Under the pieces are notes generated by a model. It searched no databases, had not been told where the DNA came from, and was given only the letters and a program-made list of their open reading frames with translations. A stretch of 64,000 nucleotides of DNA from an uncultured Bacteroidota bacterium (GTDB lineage: Bacteria; Bacteroidota; Rhodothermia; Rhodothermales; Salinibacteraceae): positions 46,254-110,253 of the forward strand of contig CAJXLV010000006.1 of assembly GCA_913056185.1 (NCBI GenBank), written 5' to 3'. A program made the translations under genes and the position numbers. Below are positions 58,452 through 64,000 of this stretch, piece after piece (positions within the stretch are counted from its first letter, which is position 1; every line of letters starts with the position of its first letter).

Positions 58452-58718
58452 ATGATCACAAAAGAAGAGAAGCAGCACATTATAGACCGGTTTGGCAACA
58501 GCCCGGACGACACCGGGACGCCCGAGGTCCAAATCGCCATCTTTACAAAGCGCATCGAGCGCCTCACCGAGCATCTGAAGGAGCACCCCAACGACAACTC
58601 CACCCGCCACGGGTTGCTCGACCTCGTCGGAAAGCGGCGGCGCCTGCTCAATTACCTCCAGGACAATGAGATTGAGCGGTACCGCGCCATTCGAGACGAG
58701 CTTGCGCTCCGGAAGTAG
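58452..58718 (+). CDS. rpsO: 30S ribosomal protein S15
   Basis: 88 residues, standard length. Matches S15 throughout (DTGTPEVQIAIFTKRIERLTEHLKEH, HGLLDLVGKRRRLLNYL). Binds the 16S rRNA central domain. ATG 58452, followed by a strong terminator before pnp, the usual rpsO-pnp arrangement. Confidence 0.98.
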   Translation: MITKEEKQHIIDRFGNSPDDTGTPEVQIAIFTKRIERLTEHLKEHPNDNSTRHGLLDLVGKRRRLLNYLQDNEIERYRAIRDELALRK

Positions 58719-58730
58719 TCCCTTGCCCTG

Positions 58731-58758
58731 CGGCGTCCCGAGTCGGGACGCCGTTTTC
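58731..58758 (+). terminator. Rho-independent terminator of rpsO
   Basis: 10-bp perfect stem CGGCGTCCCG / CGGGACGCCG with a 3-base loop, followed by TTTTC. Thirteen bases past the rpsO stop; pnp may be reached by readthrough or from its own promoter. Confidence 0.9.
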
Positions 58759-58863
58759 TGTGTGGGAGGCCCGTAGCCCTCGAACGGCGTGGCGCCTCCC
58801 TTGGGAGCCCCTTCCCGGCCCCCTTCACCATTTGTTGATCTTGAGCGTATCAGACAGCGATTT

Positions 58864-60999
58864 ATGAAGCCTGAAGCCAGCATCCAAGACATTGAGTTCG
58901 TCCCTGAACGAACGCTGTCCCTTGAAACCGGCCGCATTGCCAAGCAGGCAGACGGTGCCGTGGTGGCCCGTCTGGGCGACACGATGGTGTTGTCGACGGC
59001 CACCCTCAGCGACTCCGTGAATGAGTCGAACTTCTTTCCACTGACCGTCGACTACCGCGAAAAGTTTGCCGCGGGCGGCAAGGTGCCCGGCGGCTTCATC
59101 AAGCGCGAAGGCCGCCCCACCGACAAGGAGACCCTAACGGCCCGGCTTATCGACCGCGCTGTGCGCCCGCTCTTTCCCGACGGGTTTTACCACGACGTCC
59201 ACCTCGTCAACTTTGTCATCTCCGCCGGCAACGACTACGACGCCGACGTCGTGGCGGGCGTGGGGTCTTCTGCTGCGCTGATGCTGTCGGGCGCTCCGTT
59301 CGGCGGCCCCATCGCAGAGGTGCGCGTGGGCCGGGTGCAGGGGGAGTACATCGTCAATCCGACGATGGCGCAGACGGCCGACAGTGACATCGATCTCGTA
59401 GTGGCGGGGAAGGAAGATGCGCTCGTGATGGTGGAGGGCGAAGCGCACGAGATTAGCGAGGAGAGCATGATCGAGGCGCTCGATACGGCGCACCGCTCCA
59501 TCCAGCGCCTGTGCCGTGGCCAAAAGCGACTTGTGGAGGCGGTCGGCTCTCCGGAGCCGTTCGAATGGGAGGCGGACCTTGTGCCGGAGGCCCTCGTGGA
59601 GCGCATGCGCGACCAGTACGGCGCTGCTGTCGCCGACCACATCCACGGCCCTTACAGCAAAGAGCGCTTCCATGGCGGCATTGGCGACATTAAGGACCAA
59701 GCCGTGGAGGAGACGCTGGGAGATGCGTCCGAGACCGCGGATGGATATACGGCGTCTGACATCCGCGACGCGGTTGGGGAGGTGGAAAAAGAGGCCATGC
59801 GCAGCATGATTGTGGAAGAAGGACAGCGCATCGACGGCCGAGCCCAAACGGACGTCCGCGACCTGTGGACGGAGGTCAGCTATCTGCCGCGCGTCCACGG
59901 CTCCGCCATCTTTACACGCGGGGAGACGCAGGTGCTTGGCTCCGTCACGCTCGGCACCTCCGAGGATGTGCAGCCGGTGGACGAAGTCTTCGCCGATACG
60001 GACAAGTCCTTCTATCTGCACTATCGCTTCCCGCCCTTCTCGGTAGGCGAGGCCAGTTTCCTGCGCGGCCCCAAGCGCCGCGAGATTGGGCACGGCATCC
60101 TCGCCGAGCGTGCCTTGCGCCCGGTCATTCCGGAGCAGGACACCTTCCCCTACACCATTCGCATCAACGCTGATGTGATGGAGTCGAACGGCTCCTCGTC
60201 TATGGCCAGCGTCTGTGCCGGCAGCCTGGCACTGATGGATGCGGGCGTGCCCATCGAAAAGCCGGTGGCGGGCATCGCCATGGGCCTTGTGCAGGAAGAG
60301 GGCGAGACCAGCGTCCTGACCGACATCCTCGGCCAGGAGGATCACCTGGGCGACATGGACTTTAAGCTGACGGGCACCAAAGACGGCATCACGGCCTGCC
60401 AGATGGACATGAAAATCAGCGGCCTCTCCCGTGATGTGATGCTGAAGGCCCTGCGACAGGCCCGCGACGCCCGGCACCACATCCTCGAGCACATGGAGGC
60501 GACCATCGCGGAGCCGCGCACGGAACTGTCCGAACACGCCCCGCGCCTTACCAAGCTTACCATCGACCCCGACCGCATTGGGGCTGTGATTGGGCCCGGC
60601 GGCAAGGTGGTAAAGAGTGTGCAGGAAGAAACCAACACCGAAATCACGATCGAGGAAGAAGAAGGCGTCGGCATCGTGACGATTGCGGCGACCAACCAAG
60701 ACGATGCGGAGGCGGCCATCGAGCGCGTGAAGCAAATCGTGGCGGTGCCCGAGGAGGGCGAAGACTACGTGGGAACGGTAAAAGGCATCCGCGACTTTGG
60801 GGCCTTTGTCGAGATCATGCCCGAGAAGACGGGCCTCCTCCACGTGTCCGAGATCGACTACGAGTACGTCGAGAATGTCGAGGACTATCTTGAAGTCGGA
60901 GACAAGGTGAAGGTGCACCTGCTCGAAATTCATGACGACGGCAAGATGCGTCTCACACGCAAGCCGTTTCTCGACAAGAATGGTGAGCAGGACGCGTAG
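58864..60999 (+). CDS. pnp: Polyribonucleotide nucleotidyltransferase (PNPase)
   Basis: 711 residues. Two RNase PH domains (first: KREGRPTDKETLTARLIDRAVRPLFP; second: FLRGPKRREIGHGILAERAL with ESNGSSSMASVCAGSLALMDAG), a KH domain from about 563 (IGAVIGPGGKVVKSVQEETN), and an S1 domain from about 634 (GTVKGIRDFGAFVEI). Phosphorolytic 3'-5' mRNA decay. ATG 58864 (MKPEASIQD) is preferred over GTG 58789. Confidence 0.96.
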   Translation: MKPEASIQDIEFVPERTLSLETGRIAKQADGAVVARLGDTMVLSTATLSDSVNESNFFPLTVDYREKFAAGGKVPGGFIKREGRPTDKETLTARLIDRAVRPLFPDGFYHDVHLVNFVISAGNDYDADVVAGVGSSAALMLSGAPFGGPIAEVRVGRVQGEYIVNPTMAQTADSDIDLVVAGKEDALVMVEGEAHEISEESMIEALDTAHRSIQRLCRGQKRLVEAVGSPEPFEWEADLVPEALVERMRDQYGAAVADHIHGPYSKERFHGGIGDIKDQAVEETLGDASETADGYTASDIRDAVGEVEKEAMRSMIVEEGQRIDGRAQTDVRDLWTEVSYLPRVHGSAIFTRGETQVLGSVTLGTSEDVQPVDEVFADTDKSFYLHYRFPPFSVGEASFLRGPKRREIGHGILAERALRPVIPEQDTFPYTIRINADVMESNGSSSMASVCAGSLALMDAGVPIEKPVAGIAMGLVQEEGETSVLTDILGQEDHLGDMDFKLTGTKDGITACQMDMKISGLSRDVMLKALRQARDARHHILEHMEATIAEPRTELSEHAPRLTKLTIDPDRIGAVIGPGGKVVKSVQEETNTEITIEEEEGVGIVTIAATNQDDAEAAIERVKQIVAVPEEGEDYVGTVKGIRDFGAFVEIMPEKTGLLHVSEIDYEYVENVEDYLEVGDKVKVHLLEIHDDGKMRLTRKPFLDKNGEQDA

Positions 61000-61053
61000 C
61001 TGCGTCTCTGGGCTGTGCCCATGTGCCCCTCCATTTCTGTTTGGATGCACAGA

Positions 61054-61081
61054 GGCGAGGGCCGTCCGGCTCTCGCCTTTT
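61054..61081 (+). terminator. Rho-independent terminator of pnp
   Basis: 10-bp stem GGCGAGGGCC / GGCTCTCGCC with one G-T pair and loop GTCC, followed by TTTT. 54 bases after the pnp stop. Confidence 0.88.
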
Positions 61082-61165
61082 GTGTAGGGCGGTATGGCAT
61101 GGGCGGCAGGGAGCGTGCCGCCCGCTCGTTCGACGTCTGTCTGTGCCCCAATCCCTTCTCCTCTG

Positions 61166-62149
61166 ATGCGCGTACTTGTGACTGGAGGTGCTGGATACAT
61201 CGGTAGCACCGTAGCCCGCCGGCTCGTAGACGTGGGCCATGAGGTCATCGTGCTCGACAACCTGTCGCAGGGCCATCGTGCCGCCGTGCCCGAGCCCGCC
61301 ACCTTTGTGGAGGCGGACCTTCGTGCGCGAGATCGGGTGGCGCGCCTCCTCGCCGACCATCGTCCGGCCGCCATCATGCATTTCGCCTCCCACACCCTTG
61401 TGGGAGAATCGATGGAGGCTCCGCTCCGCTACCTCGACGACAACGTCCGCTGCGGCCTCAACCTCATGCGCGCCGCTGTGGAGACGGGCGTGGAGCGATT
61501 CATTCTGTCCTCCACGGCCAATCTCTTTGGCCTCCCGGAACGCATCCCGATCGACGAAGACGTGACCGTTGATCCGGGCAGCCCGTACGGCGAGTCGAAG
61601 TTCATTCTTGAGCGGATGCTCCACTGGCTCGACGAGCGTCATGGGCTCCGTTTCGCGGCGCTCCGCTACTTCAATGCGGCCGGGGCGGCGGGGCCGGACC
61701 AGGGAGAAGACCACGACCCCGAAACGCACCTGATTCCGCTCGTGCTGGAGGTGGCGCTGGGGCAGCGCGATCAGATTGTGATCTTTGGCGACGACTACGA
61801 CACCCCCGATGGCACCTGCGTGCGAGACTACGTCCACGTCCTCGACCTGGCGCAGGCCCACATTCTTGCCCTGGATGCCCTCGGCGAGGGCAGCCGTGTG
61901 TACAACCTGGGCAACGGGGACGGATACAGCGTACGGGAAGTAATTGAGACTGCGCGCCGCGTCACTGGGCACCCCATTCCCGCTGAGGTGGGCGACCCAC
62001 GTCCGGGGGACCCGGCGACCCTCATCGCTGCCAGCGACAAGATTCACCGCGAACTGGGATGGACGCCCCAGCACGGCGCTCTGGAAGACATTATCGGGAG
62101 CGCCTGGGAGTGGCACCGCCGCCATCCCCACGGCTACGCCGCTGCCTGA
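61166..62149 (+). CDS. galE: UDP-glucose 4-epimerase
   Basis: 327 residues, SDR family. NAD-binding GGAGYIGS (residues 7-14), catalytic YxxxK in SPYGESKF (Tyr141, Lys145), the SSTANLFG serine region, and [18 protein letters not shown] with a Y-N substrate loop. It interconverts UDP-glucose and UDP-galactose. ATG 61166. Ends 79 bases before scpA. Confidence 0.94.
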   Translation: MRVLVTGGAGYIGSTVARRLVDVGHEVIVLDNLSQGHRAAVPEPATFVEADLRARDRVARLLADHRPAAIMHFASHTLVGESMEAPLRYLDDNVRCGLNLMRAAVETGVERFILSSTANLFGLPERIPIDEDVTVDPGSPYGESKFILERMLHWLDERHGLRFAALRYFNAAGAAGPDQGEDHDPETHLIPLVLEVALGQRDQIVIFGDDYDTPDGTCVRDYVHVLDLAQAHILALDALGEGSRVYNLGNGDGYSVREVIETARRVTGHPIPAEVGDPRPGDPATLIAASDKIHRELGWTPQHGALEDIIGSAWEWHRRHPHGYAAA

Positions 62150-62228
62150 TGCGGGAGGCGCTGCCCGCGGGGCCCGCAGGCCCGCCGCGCCCCCCTCACG
62201 TCGCTTCCTCATCACCGCACGACCCGCC

Positions 62229-63062
62229 ATGTACCGCGTGGAGCTGGAGCAATTTGAGGGGCCGATGGATCTGCTCCTGTTTTTTATCCGGCGGGACGAA
62301 ATCGACATCTACGACATTCCCCTTGCCCGGATTGCGGACGAGTATCTCGCCTACGTGCACGTGATGGAGGACATCGACCTCGACGGCGTGGGGGACTTCA
62401 TCTACATGGCGGCTCTTCTCATCAACCTCAAAGCACGCATGCTGCTCCCGTCCTCCGACACGGAGGGGGACGGGGAAGCGGTAGACCCGAGACGAGAGCT
62501 CGTGGAACGGCTCTTGGAGTATGTTCGGTTTAAGGAAGCTGCGGACCGACTCACAACCCGGCGCGAGCAGCGACAGGAACACTTTGTGCGGGGGGATGCG
62601 GCCGAGGCGCGTGCGCGAGCGACGGAGCGTCACGAAGTGGATGTTGATGCCTCGGTCTACCAGCTCGTAGAGGCGCTGGGGCGAGTCTTGGAGGCCGACG
62701 AAGAGGACCCGCAGGCGTCTCCGGTGCACGAGGTCGAGCCACTCGAATACACCATCGAGGATCAGCAGCGATACGTGCTGGAGCGCCTGAGCCACGCGTC
62801 GGACCTCTCCTTTCGCGCCCTCGTCCGGGGACAGTCGCGGGGATTTGTCATCGCCACTTTTCTGGCGCTGCTCGAGCTTACCCGCCAGCAGCATCTCCGC
62901 ATCGAGGTAGGAACGGCCGCGGCCGACTTCCGGGTGGAGGCTCGGGAGGGAGGGGGGCTGGGGGACGATGCCGAGCCGCTCTACGATCTCTCGTCGCCAC
63001 AGGGCAACGGCTCCGTCGACCCTGCAGGCGAGGCAGAGGCGACCGACGGGGCGCCCAGGTGA
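62229..63062 (+). CDS. scpA: Segregation and condensation protein A
   Basis: 277 residues. Kleisin pattern: the N-terminal VELEQFEGPMDLLLFFIRRDEIDIYDIPLARI and the C-terminal winged-helix FVIATFLALLELTRQQHLRIE. Joins SMC and ScpB to condense the chromosome. An unstructured acidic tail of about 40 residues follows. scpB is not in the window. ATG 62229 (MYRVELEQFEG). Confidence 0.95.
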   Translation: MYRVELEQFEGPMDLLLFFIRRDEIDIYDIPLARIADEYLAYVHVMEDIDLDGVGDFIYMAALLINLKARMLLPSSDTEGDGEAVDPRRELVERLLEYVRFKEAADRLTTRREQRQEHFVRGDAAEARARATERHEVDVDASVYQLVEALGRVLEADEEDPQASPVHEVEPLEYTIEDQQRYVLERLSHASDLSFRALVRGQSRGFVIATFLALLELTRQQHLRIEVGTAAADFRVEAREGGGLGDDAEPLYDLSSPQGNGSVDPAGEAEATDGAPR

Positions 63063-63140
63063 TCGTTCCCCGGACGATGGCCATCGAGAAACGTGGACGG
63101 CAGCGCGGACTTCCAGGCCCGTCGCACCCTCGGGGGGGCG

Positions 63141-63455
63141 TCAACGAGGCATTTGCACCGGCGCAATTTCCAACAGCTCCGCCGTGATGCGGCCCACGTC
63201 CCCTTCCGTCAGGGCAATGCAGCGCAATTCGGGGTTGGTGGGGCGTTGGTGGCCCTCTCCATCCTTTGAGGTGCCTGTGTCAATCAGCGGCTCCACGCCG
63301 GCACGCTGCATGGCCTCGAGCAACTCGTCGCTGGTCGTCTCCAGCGCATCGGCCCAGTCGGCCAGACGCCCAGTAATGATGCCGGATTGCGAGGTGAGCT
63401 CTCCACTGCGGGTATGAGGTTGAACTTTCTGGCTTCGTGCGGAGCGAGACCTCAT
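63141..63455 (-). CDS. Hypothetical protein, 104 residues
   Basis: No family recognised. It has a basic N-terminus and a compact middle (RLADWADALETTSDELLEAMQRAGVEPLIDTG), with a short C-terminal helix (EGDVGRITAELLEIAP). No membrane or signal feature. ATG 63455. Convergent with scpA, 78 bases apart. Confidence 0.6.
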   Translation of the reverse strand: MRSRSARSQKVQPHTRSGELTSQSGIITGRLADWADALETTSDELLEAMQRAGVEPLIDTGTSKDGEGHQRPTNPELRCIALTEGDVGRITAELLEIAPVQMPR

Positions 63456-63926
63456 GAATGAGTGGATTCATCAAGAAAAAGACGAAGAAGCGGGGACCTC
63501 TGGCGGAGCGACGCGTCTCTACCACAGCGCCGCTACGCCACTCAAAAGTATCGGATGTGGGGGGGAGTAGTTTCTCACGACCGGACAGGCTCAACCCCAG
63601 GGTCTTCACAACGCGGTGCGCTCGTCGCGCCCTAAGACCGAGTTGGAAAGTGGGTGAAGTTGTAGCGTGGGGAGGAACCCCCTACATCTGTGAAGGTTAG
63701 TGCGGACTGCACATTGTGCGCCGAAAGCGAAGTGCCCATCGTGCCGCCCAAGAGTGCGACCGCTGCTCATTGCCAATTGGTGAGGCCAATTATTGGTGAG
63801 GCTAATTGGTGAGGGAGCAGTGCTCTCCTGCAGCTCGGCCCACCGACGCTGCAGCGGTGGGCCGCCCACCGGGGCCTCCCGGTACCATTGCTCGTCCAAT
63901 TCAGACTCGACACTTGTAAATCTACC
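63456..63926. other. Intergenic leader upstream of tuf
   Basis: 471 bases. It contains three imperfect tandem copies of a TTGGTGAGGC(T/C)AAT unit (about 63774-63816) and a 10-bp hairpin at 63836-63864 (CGGCCCACCG / CGGTGGGCCG). No tRNA cluster, often found before tuf, is present. The promoter and leader of tuf must be here. Confidence 0.5.
63836..63864 (+). promoter_or_regulatory. Hairpin in the tuf leader
   Basis: Perfect 10-bp stem with a 9-base loop, 63 bases upstream of the tuf start codon. Not followed by T's, so a terminator is unlikely; a leader or control element is possible. Confidence 0.45.
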
Positions 63927-64000
63927 ATGGCCAAAGAGGAGTTTGACCGGAAGAAGCCGCATGTAAACGTAGGGACGATCGGGCACGTGGACCACGGGAA
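63927..64000 (+). CDS. tuf: Elongation factor Tu, 5' end only
   Basis: The window ends after 24 complete codons. [19 protein letters not shown] followed by HVDHGK matches the EF-Tu N-terminus up to the first GTP-binding motif GHVDHGK. The rest lies beyond the window. Confidence 0.97.
   Translation, partial: MAKEEFDRKKPHVNVGTIGHVDHG

Noticed and set aside
59134..61395. 753-residue minus-strand frame opposite pnp
   Set aside because: Antisense shadow; His/Arg/Leu-rich with no motif.
63456..63926. tRNA genes expected before tuf
   Set aside because: No cloverleaf with TTCGAnTC-type T arm could be found in this stretch.

Overview
The window looks like a chromosomal segment from a high-GC, salt-adapted member of the Bacteroidota/Rhodothermota, most like Salinibacter. 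This is inferred from three things: GC-rich sequence, very acidic proteins (long Asp/Glu-rich extensions on ribosomal protein S1, NusA, IF-2 and ClpC), and gene content (B12-dependent methylmalonyl-CoA mutase with MeaB, GlnRS with a YqeY tail). Shine-Dalgarno sequences are weak and several genes use GTG starts. No species identification was possible without a database search.

Layout. 1-4.6 kb: universal stress protein, a Dph6-like ATP pyrophosphatase, and clpC on the other strand with a clear terminator. 4.8-16 kb, mostly minus strand: an A-type Fe-S carrier, a large secreted lamin-tail protein, an M20 amidohydrolase, a subtilisin-like protease upstream of a membrane VWA protein, a CaCA antiporter, and an unusual two-domain cytidine deaminase. 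16.3-20.5 kb: small hypothetical genes, tRNA-Leu(TAA), Xaa-Pro aminopeptidase, a duplicated TerB-like protein and FxsA. 20.6-27 kb, minus strand: ferredoxin-NADP reductase, MoxR ATPase and three consecutive SurA/PpiC-type periplasmic foldases. 27.4-31.4 kb: gltX and glnS, convergent. 31.5-38.4 kb, minus strand: methylmalonyl-CoA mutase (both subunits) and its chaperone MeaB, split by a Uma2 nuclease-like gene and an inverted-repeat element. 38.4-45.3 kb: a TrmH-family methyltransferase, an LEA14-like lipoprotein, cmk, rpsA, ACT-malic enzyme. 45.3-49.3 kb: an unexplained intergenic stretch, a small orphan gene, aldehyde dehydrogenase, aminotransferase.

49.4-61 kb is the classic transcription/translation cluster: prfB (with an intact +1 programmed frameshift), rimP, nusA, infB, rbfA, truB, ribF, rpsO and pnp, with hairpin terminators after rpsO and pnp. 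61-64 kb carries galE, scpA, a small hypothetical gene and the first 74 bases of tuf.

Most of the window is ordinary housekeeping DNA. I found no CRISPR array, prophage, intact insertion sequence or obvious new defence system. The items most worth a second look are the reversed domain order of the cytidine deaminase, the Uma2/inverted-repeat insertion between mutase and MeaB, the helix-hairpin-helix tail on S1, the three-gene foldase cluster with a degenerate middle member, and the gene-free 45.3-46.0 kb stretch.
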